Origin: Nocardia sp. XZ_19_385
GTDB taxonomy: Bacteria; Actinomycetota; Actinomycetes; Mycobacteriales; Mycobacteriaceae
Length of the DNA: 64,000 nt
NCBI RefSeq assembly: GCF_015355755.1
Contig: NZ_JACVEE010000001.1
Location: 2,542,001 to 2,606,000, forward strand
Direction of reading: 5' to 3'
In this document: positions 55,047 through 63,117 of the stretch, piece after piece
Layout: each line of letters begins with the position of its first letter
How positions within the stretch are numbered: the stretch's first letter is position 1
Made by a program: the position numbers and the translations under genes
The notes under the pieces: model-generated
Seen by the model: the letters and a program-made list of their open reading frames with translations, nothing else
Told to the model about the DNA's origin: nothing
Databases searched by the model: none

Positions 55047-56228
55047 ATGCGTAACCAGTCCGTTCTCATATCCGGTGCCTCTGTCGCAGGTCCGGCACTG
55101 GCCTTTTGGCTCAACCACTACGGCTTCGATGTGACCGTCGTCGAGCGGGCACCCGCGCTGCGCCCCGGCGGTCAGGCCATCGACTTCAAAGGCGCCACGC
55201 ACCGGACCGTCCTGGAGCGAATGGGCATCTGGGAGGAGATCCGCCAGCACCGCACCGGCACCACCGACACCGTCTTCGTCGACGAGAACGGCACGCAGGT
55301 CGGGTTCATGTCGGGTGATTTCACCGGCGGCGACGTCGAGATCCTGCGCGGTGATCTGGCCGAGATCATGTACAAGCGGACTCTCGGCGACTGCGAATAC
55401 GTCTTCGGGGATTCGATCAGCGCGCTCACCGAGACCGCCGACGGGGTGCATATCGAATTCGAGAAGGGCGCCCCACGCACCTTCGACCTGGTCTTCGGGG
55501 CCGACGGAATCCATTCGCGGGTACGGCGTCTGGCGTTCGGGCCGGAGGCGGAGTTCGTCAAGCACCTGGGTCACTACTACTGCGTGGCGGGTGCCAGCCC
55601 GTGGAGCGCTGAGCACACCGGCCCGCGCGAACGCGGCACCGCCCACGGGTTCAACGCTCCGGGCCGGCTCGCCATCAGCGGTGGTTCGAAGGCCCAGCAG
55701 CTGTACATGTTCGCCGCACCCGAGCTCGACTACGACCGCAATGACGTTGCGGCGCAACGCCGGATCGTCGAGCAGCAGTACGCCGGGCTGGGCTGGGAGG
55801 TGCCGCGGATGCTGGCCGAGATGGCGGAGTTCGACGACTTCTACCTGGATTCGCTGAGCCAGGTGCAGATGCGCAGCTACACCGAGGGCCGAATCGCGCT
55901 GGTCGGCGACTCCGCGTACGGAAATACCCTGGGCGGATTCGGAACCGGGCTCGCCGTGGTCGGCGCGTACGTGATCGCCGGGGAACTGGCGCTCGCCGGC
56001 GGCGACCATGCCGCGGCCTTCGCGAACTACAACGAGATCATGCGCCGCTACGCCAAGATCGCGGGCAATGCCAACGCGGGCAAGTTCCTCGCCCCGCGCA
56101 CCGAGCGCGGTATCAAGATCCGCAACTGGTTCCTGGGCAGCCGAATGTTCGCGCTGATGGCCAAGTTCGGTGACAATGCCGCCAACGACATCGATCTGAA
56201 GGATTACCCGGCGCTGACCGCCAGGTGA
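55047..56228 (+). CDS. FAD-dependent aromatic/antibiotic monooxygenase (PHBH-type)
   Basis: 393 residues. FAD motif ISGASVAGPALAFWL (8-22), VVERAP, DG motif GADGIHSRVRR, and GD motif ALVGDSAYGNTLGGFGTGLAV are all present, placing it with group A flavin monooxygenases, including TetX-like and rifampicin-monooxygenase-like enzymes. AGGAGAAACC precedes ATG 55047. The divergent TetR_C regulator supports a detoxification role (inference). The substrate is not determined. Confidence 0.87.
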   Translation: MRNQSVLISGASVAGPALAFWLNHYGFDVTVVERAPALRPGGQAIDFKGATHRTVLERMGIWEEIRQHRTGTTDTVFVDENGTQVGFMSGDFTGGDVEILRGDLAEIMYKRTLGDCEYVFGDSISALTETADGVHIEFEKGAPRTFDLVFGADGIHSRVRRLAFGPEAEFVKHLGHYYCVAGASPWSAEHTGPRERGTAHGFNAPGRLAISGGSKAQQLYMFAAPELDYDRNDVAAQRRIVEQQYAGLGWEVPRMLAEMAEFDDFYLDSLSQVQMRSYTEGRIALVGDSAYGNTLGGFGTGLAVVGAYVIAGELALAGGDHAAAFANYNEIMRRYAKIAGNANAGKFLAPRTERGIKIRNWFLGSRMFALMAKFGDNAANDIDLKDYPALTAR

Positions 56229-56354
56229 ACGCCCGCTCACCTGGCCCATAGAGATCGGCTGTGTTTCGATGGAACCGGAACGGGGTGGAGTGCGTCTATA
56301 TGGACGAACGGCTCACATCCGCCACCGGGCACCTGAACACCAGGGGAGCGATCC

Positions 56355-57566
56355 ATGAGACCTACCGACGGCAGGGCGATCACCAATCCCGAGAACGCGC
56401 AGAACTTTTCGCACGCCGAGATCAAACAGGCCGCCGATCAGATGAATCCGGCCGGACTGGACGCCGCGTTCGCGGCCTGGTCGGCGATCGCCGCGGCGGT
56501 GACGAAGGCGGGCGACGAGTTCGAGACGGCGATCCAGAAAGCCATCGATCAGCGCTGGGAGGGCGCGGCGGCCGCGGCGGCGGTGCGCGGAATCCGCGAA
56601 TATGCCACCCGGGTAGGGGAACTCGGGGAATCGCTGGCCCAGCAGTCCGATCCGCTGTCCTCGGCGGCGAGCGCGGCCACCGGTTTCAAGGCCGCGATAC
56701 CCCCGGTGGCCGAGAGTTCCGCCAACTCCACCGAGCCGGCGGCGCGTAACTCGCAGGAGGAACAGGCCCGCGACGACATGTACACCTATTACATCCAGCC
56801 GTACGGCGCGACGGCACCGGAAATCCCGACGCTCCCGGAGCCGGTGAATCCCGTCAGCGTGCCCGGCACCGGTGTCACGCCGATTCCGAGTTCGCCTGCG
56901 CCACAACCCGGTAGCGAGAACGGCACACCGAGCGCGACCAAACCGGTCGATCCCACCGGAAACGGCACGCCCGCCGAAGCAGGCACGCCCGCCGAGGAAG
57001 GCAAGCCGAGCGAAGCAGGCACACCCAGCGAAGAGGGGAAGCCGAGCGAGGAAGCCACCCCCGCCGCGGATACCCCTGCCGACACCACCGAAGCACCGGG
57101 AAATACTGCCCCGCAATCGGTCTCGCAGAATCCCGGCAACACTTTCCCGGCCGCCGCCTACGCGCCGTCGACGACCGGTACGGCACCGCAGTCCGCCACC
57201 ATGCCGGCCGCCGCGGTCGCTCCGGGTTCACCCGCCGCGATACCCCAGTCCGCCGTCGTGCCGAACAGCTCGGCCGCGAGCAATCCGAGTACGGCGCCGA
57301 ACGCGGCGAATCCGCTGCGGCCCGGCACCTCGGTGCCCGCGCATCCGGCGGCGCAGAACGCTCCGGTCGCACCGGCCGCGGCCGGCGGTCGTGTCGCCAC
57401 GCCCGGCGCTCCCGGCTACGCGGGCATGATGCCGCCCCGCGGCCACGCCCGCGGCGAGGACGACGGCGAGCACAAATCGGCGAAATATCTTCGCACCAAG
57501 GAACATACGAAGGAACTGCTCGGCGAGACCGAGAAAACCGTTCCGCCCGCGCTCGGAGCCGATTGA
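56355..57566 (+). CDS. PPE-like/WXG-type candidate type VII secretion substrate
   Basis: 403 residues. The first 150 residues form a helical hairpin with RWEGAAAAAAV at the turn (W-x-G) and EEQARDDMYTYY near the hairpin end, resembling a YxxxD/E-type secretion signal region. Residues 155-380 are low-complexity Pro/Ala/Glu, with AGTPAEEGKPSEAGTPSEEGKPS repeats, then a basic tail. The gene overlaps an EspG-family gene by one base, which supports the assignment, since EspG chaperones bind PPE proteins. No signal peptide is present. Confidence 0.68.
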   Translation: MRPTDGRAITNPENAQNFSHAEIKQAADQMNPAGLDAAFAAWSAIAAAVTKAGDEFETAIQKAIDQRWEGAAAAAAVRGIREYATRVGELGESLAQQSDPLSSAASAATGFKAAIPPVAESSANSTEPAARNSQEEQARDDMYTYYIQPYGATAPEIPTLPEPVNPVSVPGTGVTPIPSSPAPQPGSENGTPSATKPVDPTGNGTPAEAGTPAEEGKPSEAGTPSEEGKPSEEATPAADTPADTTEAPGNTAPQSVSQNPGNTFPAAAYAPSTTGTAPQSATMPAAAVAPGSPAAIPQSAVVPNSSAASNPSTAPNAANPLRPGTSVPAHPAAQNAPVAPAAAGGRVATPGAPGYAGMMPPRGHARGEDDGEHKSAKYLRTKEHTKELLGETEKTVPPALGAD

Positions 57567-58315
57567 TGCCACAGCCCCCGCTCCCCCAGTGGACGCTGAC
57601 CGCCGAGCAGTTCGCGGCGGCCTGGTACGGCACCGGCCTGGACCGGTTGCCGTTCCCGTTCCGGTTCACCAGCCGCTTCCCCGGACTGCACGACTATCAG
57701 GATTATCAGCGGCGCTTCCGGCGCGAACTGGACGCCGACGAGCACCTGCACCTCAAGCGCGCACTGCGGGTGCTCGGCCAACCCGATTGGCGCATAGAAC
57801 TATTCGGCCTCGACAACCGGCGCGGCGGGACCACGGAAATGCGCGCCATCGGCTGTGCGAGCCGCAGCGGCACCGCGGTCATCGCCATCCAGAAACCGGC
57901 CGCCGACGGCGGCAAGGTGCGACTACGCCGCTGCCGCAGCGACCATCTCGCCACCGAACTCATCCGCTTGCTGCCCGATCCGCCGGCCGGCACCGCGCCC
58001 GAAAAGAGTTACCTGCTCGGCGATCTCGACGACAACCCGCCCGACCCGTTCGGCAATCCCTCGGTGGCCCGGGACAGCTACCGCCGCTTCTGGCGGCAGC
58101 CCTGCACCACCCGCGGCACCGTGGTCGTGCTGCTCGGCCCGCGCAACGCGGAACCGTTGCGCACCGGCAAGCTGCGCTGGATCGACACTGTCGAGGGCCG
58201 TTACGCCGAGACCCCGGCCAACGGCGCGCTGATGATCCGGCCGGCCACCAGCGCCGGAATCACCCGCTACCTGGATGAAGCCATCATTCGCGCCCGCGCG
58301 CGGCTGGACTCGTAG
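57566..58315 (+). CDS. EspG-family type VII secretion chaperone
   Basis: 249 residues. WTLTAEQFAAAWYGTGLDRLPFPFRF at the N-terminus and a C-terminal GALMIRPATSAGITRYLDEAI, with central beta segments WRIELFGLDNRRGGTTEMRAIGC, match EspG-type proteins, cytosolic chaperones that hold PPE/PE-like substrates for ESX export. Its ATG overlaps the substrate gene's stop (TGATG), making a coupled chaperone-substrate pair. No ESX membrane genes lie in the window, so the pair is orphaned. Confidence 0.75.
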   Translation: MPQPPLPQWTLTAEQFAAAWYGTGLDRLPFPFRFTSRFPGLHDYQDYQRRFRRELDADEHLHLKRALRVLGQPDWRIELFGLDNRRGGTTEMRAIGCASRSGTAVIAIQKPAADGGKVRLRRCRSDHLATELIRLLPDPPAGTAPEKSYLLGDLDDNPPDPFGNPSVARDSYRRFWRQPCTTRGTVVVLLGPRNAEPLRTGKLRWIDTVEGRYAETPANGALMIRPATSAGITRYLDEAIIRARARLDS

Positions 58316-58414
58316 CACGGTTGCCCGCATTTCGCCCGGCACGGCGGGCGCGTGTCACATCCCTGCCTGCCGAATCAGGCGCGGACCGCGGGCTTCTTCC
58401 CTACCGTGGACGCT

Positions 58415-58852
58415 ATGACCAACCGAGACGAAATCAAGGTCTTCTTCGACGAGTATCAGAAAGCGCTGACCGCCTACGACGCCGAACGTGCTGCCGCACA
58501 CTGGGGTACGCCGGGCACCATCATCGCCGACGGCTTCATCGGCTCCGCGGAAAGCACCGCCGAAATGGCCGAGGGTCTGGCCACCGGCTACCCCTTCTAC
58601 CGTCGCCTAGGCCTGGCGAGTGTCGGCTACACCCTGCTGGAGACGGTCGACCTAACGCGTCAGATCGTGCGGGTGCGCGTGCGCTGGCACTTCTACGACG
58701 CCCAGGGCGCCCTGCTCACCGACAGCGACTACGAGTACCTGCTGCGCCGCGACGGCGGCGGCCTGCATGCCTACGTCGCGGTCGCCATCGATGAGACCGA
58801 GAAGCTGAGCCAGCTGGCCGCCGCGAAGGGCGTCGAAGTACCGGCCAGGTGA
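58415..58852 (+). CDS. SnoaL/NTF2-like protein
   Basis: 145 residues, a single NTF2-like cone: EIKVFFDEYQKALTAYDAERAAAHWGTPGTIIADG, then IVRVRVRWHFYDAQGALLTDSDYEYLLRRDGGG. No catalytic triad is evident. Such proteins may be small-molecule binders or isomerases. ATG 58415; convergent with glyA (stops 14 bp apart). Confidence 0.78.
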   Translation: MTNRDEIKVFFDEYQKALTAYDAERAAAHWGTPGTIIADGFIGSAESTAEMAEGLATGYPFYRRLGLASVGYTLLETVDLTRQIVRVRVRWHFYDAQGALLTDSDYEYLLRRDGGGLHAYVAVAIDETEKLSQLAAAKGVEVPAR

Positions 58853-58865
58853 CAGCGAAAGCGGC

Positions 58866-60206
58866 TCAGCCGAGCAGGTGCCAGTCCTCCAGGCCCTGGT
58901 AGAGCGGGACGCTCTGGGCCAGCTTGGTGACGCGGCCGCGCAGGGTCTCGAGATCCGAGCCGCCGGCCAGCGCGGTGGCGATGATGTCGGCGACCTCGGT
59001 GAACTCGGCGTCGCCGAAGCCGCGGGTGGCCAGGGCGGCGGTGCCGATGCGCAGGCCGGAGGTGACCATCGGCGGGCGCGGGTCGAACGGAACGGCGTTG
59101 CGGTTCACCGTGATTCCGACCTCGTGCAGCAGATCCTCGCCCTGCTGGCCGTCGAGCTGAGAGTTGCGCAGGTCGACCAGGACCAGGTGCACGTCGGTGC
59201 CGCCGGTGAGCACGGTGATGCCCTTGTCCTTGACGTCGGCGCCGGTGAGGCGCTCGGCCAGGATCTTGGCGCCCGACAGCGTGCGCTGCTGGCGGTCCTT
59301 GAACTCCGCGCCCGCGGCGATCTTGAAGGCCACAGCCTTGGCGGCGATGGCATGCATGAGCGGGCCGCCCTGCTGGCCCGGGAACACCGCGCTGTTCAGC
59401 TTCTTGGCGAATTCCTGCTTGGCCAGGATCAGGCCGGAACGGGGGCCGCCGAGGGTCTTGTGCACGGTGGAGGAGACGACGTCGGCGTGCGGCACCGGGG
59501 AGGGGTGCAGGCCCGCGGCGACCAGACCGGCGAAGTGCGCCATGTCGACCCACAGGTAGGCGCCGACCTCGTCGGCGATCTCCCGGAACGCGGCGAAATC
59601 CTGGTGCCGCGGGTAGGCGGACCAGCCGGCGACGATCACCTTCGGGCGGGATTCGCGAGCGATCTTGCGCACCTCGTCCATGTCGACGCGGTGGTCTTCC
59701 TTGCTCACCCCGTAGGAGTGCACCTCGTAGAGCTTGCCGGAGAAGTTCAGGCGCATGCCGTGGGTCAGGTGGCCGCCGTGCGCGAGATCTAGGCCGAGCA
59801 GCCGTTCGCCGGGGCTCATCAGCGCCATCAGCACCGCGGCGTTGGCCTGGGCGCCGGAATGCGGCTGGACATTGGCGAAGTCGGCGCCGAACAGTTCCTT
59901 GGCGCGGTCGCGGGCGAGGGTCTCGACGACGTCGACGTGCTCGCAGCCGCCGTAGTAGCGGCGGCCCGGGTAACCCTCGGCGTACTTGTTGGTGAGCACG
60001 CTGCCCTGAGCCTGCAGCACCGCGCGCGGCACGAAGTTCTCCGAGGCGATCATCTCGAGGGTGTCGCGTTCGCGGGCGAGTTCGCCGGCCATTGCGGCGG
60101 CGAGCTCCGGATCGAGCTCACCGAGAGACTGGGTATTGACAGAGGCGGTCACGCCGCCGAGTGTATTGGCCTGATCCTGCGTGGTGGGCACGGGGTTCTG
60201 TTGCAT
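58866..60206 (-). CDS. glyA: Serine hydroxymethyltransferase
   Basis: 446 residues. PLP enzyme making glycine and methylene-THF from serine. The PLP Lys is in [15 protein letters not shown], with SGAQANAAV and [12 protein letters not shown] for cofactor and substrate binding. ATG 60206 has GGAGG 5 bases upstream; a leader of about 100 bases looks like a ZTP riboswitch, which would raise glyA expression when one-carbon folates run short. Corresponds to Rv1093. Confidence 0.96.
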   Translation of the reverse strand: MQQNPVPTTQDQANTLGGVTASVNTQSLGELDPELAAAMAGELARERDTLEMIASENFVPRAVLQAQGSVLTNKYAEGYPGRRYYGGCEHVDVVETLARDRAKELFGADFANVQPHSGAQANAAVLMALMSPGERLLGLDLAHGGHLTHGMRLNFSGKLYEVHSYGVSKEDHRVDMDEVRKIARESRPKVIVAGWSAYPRHQDFAAFREIADEVGAYLWVDMAHFAGLVAAGLHPSPVPHADVVSSTVHKTLGGPRSGLILAKQEFAKKLNSAVFPGQQGGPLMHAIAAKAVAFKIAAGAEFKDRQQRTLSGAKILAERLTGADVKDKGITVLTGGTDVHLVLVDLRNSQLDGQQGEDLLHEVGITVNRNAVPFDPRPPMVTSGLRIGTAALATRGFGDAEFTEVADIIATALAGGSDLETLRGRVTKLAQSVPLYQGLEDWHLLG

Positions 60207-60222
60207 CGCAACCTCCATCGTT

Positions 60223-60303
60223 GCCCGGCACCCAGGCGCGCGGTGCGGGACGTGAGGCTTCCCGGTGGTTGCTTCCACCTCGAGTGCGCCAGTCGCGGTC
60301 CGC
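60223..60303 (-). promoter_or_regulatory. ZTP (pfl) riboswitch in the glyA leader
   Basis: Read on the minus strand the leader contains CGACTGGCG (plus 60287-60295), ACCACCGGGAAGCC (60256-60269) and GCCTGGG (60231-60237) in this order and spacing, matching my memory of the pfl/ZTP consensus (GACUGGCG … CCACCGGGGAGC … GCCUGGGC). Pairing GCGCGCC with the GGCGCA strand and GGTGGAAGCAACCACC give the stems. Binding ZTP/ZMP signals low 10-formyl-THF. The glyA ribosome site is 11 bases downstream, so control of initiation is plausible. Confidence 0.75.
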
Positions 60304-60927
60304 TCAGCTTATCGGGCGTGGCCGCTGGTCACTCGAAAGGGTCAGCAGTGGGCCGAGGGTTTCCTGGACGTCGTCGAGCGGCCGCACGGATTTCATGGCG
60401 CGAGCCTGGACGATCGCGCCTTCCATGGCGCTGAGCACGAGGCTCGCCAGGGCCCGTGCACGGTCGGCGGGGACGCCTTCGGCCGCAAGTGCGGTCGCCA
60501 GCCGGTCGTTCCAGTCGTCGAAGACCACACCCGCGGCCGCCTGCACGCCTGGTTCGGCTTCGGCGAGCGCCGCGCTCACCACCGGGCAGCCCGCGGCATA
60601 GTCGCTGTTGCGCAAGGCCTTCTTCCACCAGCCGACCAGCCCGGCCAGCCACTGGTCGGGTGTGCCGGTCGCGGTGACCCGGTCGAAGACGGCGGACATG
60701 CGTTCGCCCGCGACCTTGGTCGCTTCGGCCACTAGTTCGGCCTTGCCCGACGGGAAGTGCTGATACAGCGAGTTGCGGGAGGCGTTGCTGCGTTCGAGTA
60801 GCGCGGCCAAGCCCGCGCCGGGCACGCCCTGCTCGCGAACCAGCTCGATGGCGCTCTCGAGCAGTCGTTCTCGCGGACCTGCTGGCACGCGTCCTCCTAC
60901 GCCACTTGTGTGAACCGATCGGTCCAT
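60304..60927 (-). CDS. TetR regulator (LmrA/YxaF-like) of the thioesterase gene
   Basis: 207 residues. [45 protein letters not shown] (about 24-66) and a C-terminal domain [27 protein letters not shown] of the LmrA/YxaF group. Divergent from a hotdog thioesterase; two copies of a 16-bp operator separate them and one overlaps its own start codon. Confidence 0.88.
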   Translation of the reverse strand: MDRSVHTSGVGGRVPAGPRERLLESAIELVREQGVPGAGLAALLERSNASRNSLYQHFPSGKAELVAEATKVAGERMSAVFDRVTATGTPDQWLAGLVGWWKKALRNSDYAAGCPVVSAALAEAEPGVQAAAGVVFDDWNDRLATALAAEGVPADRARALASLVLSAMEGAIVQARAMKSVRPLDDVQETLGPLLTLSSDQRPRPIS

Positions 60928-60962
60928 GTTCCAATACTAGCGGATGTGAACCGATCGGTTCA
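60911..60962. promoter_or_regulatory. Two 16-bp operators of the TetR/thioesterase pair
   Basis: TGAACCGATCGGTTCA (60947-60962, perfect) and TGAACCGATCGGTCCA (60911-60926, one change) are 36 bp apart, centre to centre. They flank the divergent start region and one overlaps the TetR start codon. Confidence 0.75.
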
Positions 60963-61002
60963 CCGATTGGGCTCAGTGAATTCCTCCGAAAGGGGCGGCC
61001 GA

Positions 61003-61452
61003 ATGACCACAGCCGAGATCGATTACTCGAAGCTTTCCGGCCTCGAACTGCTGCGCACCGCCATGACCATGGAGAACCGGCCGCGTTTCATCGGCGACCT
61101 GCTCGGCATGGAAGTCGAAGAAATCGAGCACGGCCGCGTGGTGTTCGCCGTGCAGACCCGCCAGGACTTCGCCAACCCGCTCGGCAGCACGCACGGCGGC
61201 ATCTGCGCCACCCTGCTCGATTCGGTGATGGGCTGCGCGGTGCACACCACCCTGGAACCGGGCGTGGGCTACTCCACCCTGGAATTGAAGGTGAACTACA
61301 TCCGTTCGGTGCCCACCGACGGCCGCCGCCTCACCGCCACCGGCACCATCATCCACGTCGGCCGGACCACCGCGACCGCCGAAGGACGCGTCGTCGACGA
61401 GCAGGGCCGCCTGGTCGCGCACGCCACGACGACCTGCGTCATCTTCCGCTGA
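61003..61452 (+). CDS. PaaI-type hotdog thioesterase
   Basis: 149 residues. FANPLGSTHGGICATLLDSVMGCAV is the hotdog core with HGG and acidic residue of the PaaI family, followed by YSTLELKVNYIRSVP. It hydrolyses an acyl- or aryl-CoA. GAAAGGGG precedes ATG 61003. Regulated with the divergent TetR through duplicated operators, which suggests a CoA-ester or fatty-acid ligand (inference). Confidence 0.9.
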   Translation: MTTAEIDYSKLSGLELLRTAMTMENRPRFIGDLLGMEVEEIEHGRVVFAVQTRQDFANPLGSTHGGICATLLDSVMGCAVHTTLEPGVGYSTLELKVNYIRSVPTDGRRLTATGTIIHVGRTTATAEGRVVDEQGRLVAHATTTCVIFR

Positions 61453-61506
61453 ATCGGCGCTCCTGCCCCTCCTTTTGGGGGCGCGGCAGTAGGTAACGGA
61501 ATGGGG

Positions 61507-61524
61507 TGTGACCACCGGTTCACA
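61507..61524. promoter_or_regulatory. Inverted repeat upstream of the 36-codon gene
   Basis: TGTGA-N8-TCACA (61507-61524). The arms resemble a CRP half-site, but the spacer is 8 rather than 6. It is 40 bp upstream of the short peptide's ATG. Confidence 0.4.
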
Positions 61525-61564
61525 GGGTGAAAGTTATCTCCATTCGATTACGAAGGAAGCCCTC

Positions 61565-61675
61565 ATGCTGAACCTGGTCGCCGTACCCACCAACCCGCTC
61601 GATGGCCTGCTGCGCGCACTGTCGCAGCTGATGTGCACCATCTCCTCGGGTGGGAACTGCGCAGTCATCCAGTAG
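61565..61675 (+). CDS. 36-residue peptide with two cysteines and its own terminator
   Basis: The frame starts MLNLVAVPTNPLDGLLRALS and ends ISSGGNCAVIQ, with cysteines at residues 24 and 32. AAGGAAG lies 6-8 bases upstream of the ATG, a dyad 40 bp upstream, and a 13-bp terminator stem begins 17 bases after the stop. Those three features make a chance frame less likely. The N-terminal half is a hydrophobic helix; there is no signal peptide. I do not recognise any relative. Confidence 0.6.
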   Translation: MLNLVAVPTNPLDGLLRALSQLMCTISSGGNCAVIQ

Positions 61676-61691
61676 CGCGAGACAATTCGCG

Positions 61692-61721
61692 AAGGCCCGG
61701 CACCGATGGTGCCGGGCCTTT
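61692..61721. terminator. Terminator after the 36-codon gene
   Basis: Perfect 13-bp stem AAGGCCCGGCACC with complement, three-base loop GAT, followed by TTT. It also ends four bases from the stop of the convergent DUF885 gene. Confidence 0.85.
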
Positions 61722-61724
61722 CGT

Positions 61725-62921
61725 TCACATGCGGCGGATCGCGCCGGGCGTCAGGGGCTCGTCGAGCAGGCGACGGAATCGGTCCGCGCGACCCTCGGCG
61801 TCGGGGGCCTGGTCCAGCCAGCCGGCGAGCAGTTTGTAACCCTCCACGTAGGTGCTGATGTACGCCCGCCACAGCGGCGAGGACAGGAATCGCAGCGATT
61901 GCCGGGCCCGTTCCGGTGTCGCCAATGACCACTGCTGCAGGAACTCCGCCACTTCGGTTTCGTCGCGATGGCGGTCGTGCAGCAGCAGGGCCGCGTCCTG
62001 CCGCACGCTCAGCAGTTTGGCCGAAGCGGTGGCCAGGCGTTCGGCGCGGTCGCCGTCGAAGCGCAGACCCAGATCGGCGTAGATCTCCTGCGCCCACTTG
62101 CCCCAACCGGGTCCGACGATCGAGCGCAGCGCCAGGTCCGCCAAACCCTCCGCCATCAGGCACTGCGGGGTGTTGACCAGGAACAGCGTCTGCTCGGCCT
62201 GGCCGGCCCCCACCAGTCCCGCTTCCTTACGGCAGTGCTCGGTGTGATGACCCGGGTAGGACTCGTGCGCGATCAGGCTCGGCAGGTGCGCCATGTGCTG
62301 TTTGAGGTCGGAGTTGATCGCCACGCGGGAGTGGTAATTGCCCAGGTAGTAATTGAATCCGGACCACGGCTTGTCGCCGACCACCTCGTAGGTGACGTGT
62401 TCGTGGTCGGGCAGCGGGTAGCGCTCACGGACCAGTTCCCGCAGCGCGGAGGAGAACGCTTCGACGCAGACCTGCAACCGTTCCGGCGGAATCTCGTCGC
62501 CGCGGCGATGTGCGGCGATCCGCTCGGCCAGCGGGCCGTCGCCGGGGAGCACCTCGCCCATCAGCCGGTGCGCCTCGCGGTAGTCCTCGGTGTCGCCGGG
62601 TGCGATGTCGACGTCGAAGTAGTCGCGCACCTCCTCGACGAAACCGATGTCGTCACCGGCGAACTTGCGGCCGGAAGTTTCCAGTGCCCGCAGGTGCACG
62701 TCCAGGAACTCGGTGCGCTCGGGCGCCAGGCCCGCGTCGGGCAGTTCGGCGCGCAGCACGGCCGCGCGGCGCGCCAGGTCGCGCGGTTCCGGTGCGGGGG
62801 TGTTCTGAACGGCGCGGCGCAACTCCGGATCACCGGTGTAGGCGTCGACGAAACCTTCCTCGAGCCGATCGAAAGCCAGGCCGAGCCGCAGATATTCGGT
62901 CACAAGGGGATGCGCTTCCAT
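61725..62921 (-). CDS. DUF885-type putative metallopeptidase
   Basis: 398 residues. The motif HESYPGHHTEH (about residue 200-212) is the HExxx-H-like zinc signature of the DUF885 family, thought to be peptidases related to carboxypeptidase Taq. No signal peptide. ATG 62921 is three codons after a TTG. Enzymatic role unproven. Divergent from coaA. Confidence 0.82.
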   Translation of the reverse strand: MEAHPLVTEYLRLGLAFDRLEEGFVDAYTGDPELRRAVQNTPAPEPRDLARRAAVLRAELPDAGLAPERTEFLDVHLRALETSGRKFAGDDIGFVEEVRDYFDVDIAPGDTEDYREAHRLMGEVLPGDGPLAERIAAHRRGDEIPPERLQVCVEAFSSALRELVRERYPLPDHEHVTYEVVGDKPWSGFNYYLGNYHSRVAINSDLKQHMAHLPSLIAHESYPGHHTEHCRKEAGLVGAGQAEQTLFLVNTPQCLMAEGLADLALRSIVGPGWGKWAQEIYADLGLRFDGDRAERLATASAKLLSVRQDAALLLHDRHRDETEVAEFLQQWSLATPERARQSLRFLSSPLWRAYISTYVEGYKLLAGWLDQAPDAEGRADRFRRLLDEPLTPGAIRRM

Positions 62922-63101
62922 GCCCGTCAACCCTAGTGCGTGTCAGCCGGAGCCACCTGCGGTTACCAGCCGGTAGCGGTACCCCCCGTTTCACACACTT
63001 GTGCGGCAGAGGACAATTCGTCCATGCGGCGACAGCTAGACCGAAACTCACAAAGCCCGCGCGGCAATGGTGAGTGTTCTTCGAGTGCCGGCGGGGTGGG
63101 T

Positions 63102-63107
63102 TAATAC
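63102..63107 (+). promoter_or_regulatory. -10 element just upstream of coaA
   Basis: TAATAC ends 10 bp before the coaA ATG, so transcription would start almost at the start codon (leaderless mRNA). No good -35 seen. It disfavours GTG 63109 as start. Confidence 0.45.
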
Positions 63108-63117
63108 AGTGGCGAAG

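Noticed and set aside
61507..61524. TGTGA-TCACA dyad considered as a CRP site
   Set aside because: The spacer is 8 bases instead of 6, so it does not fit the consensus; kept only as an unassigned dyad.
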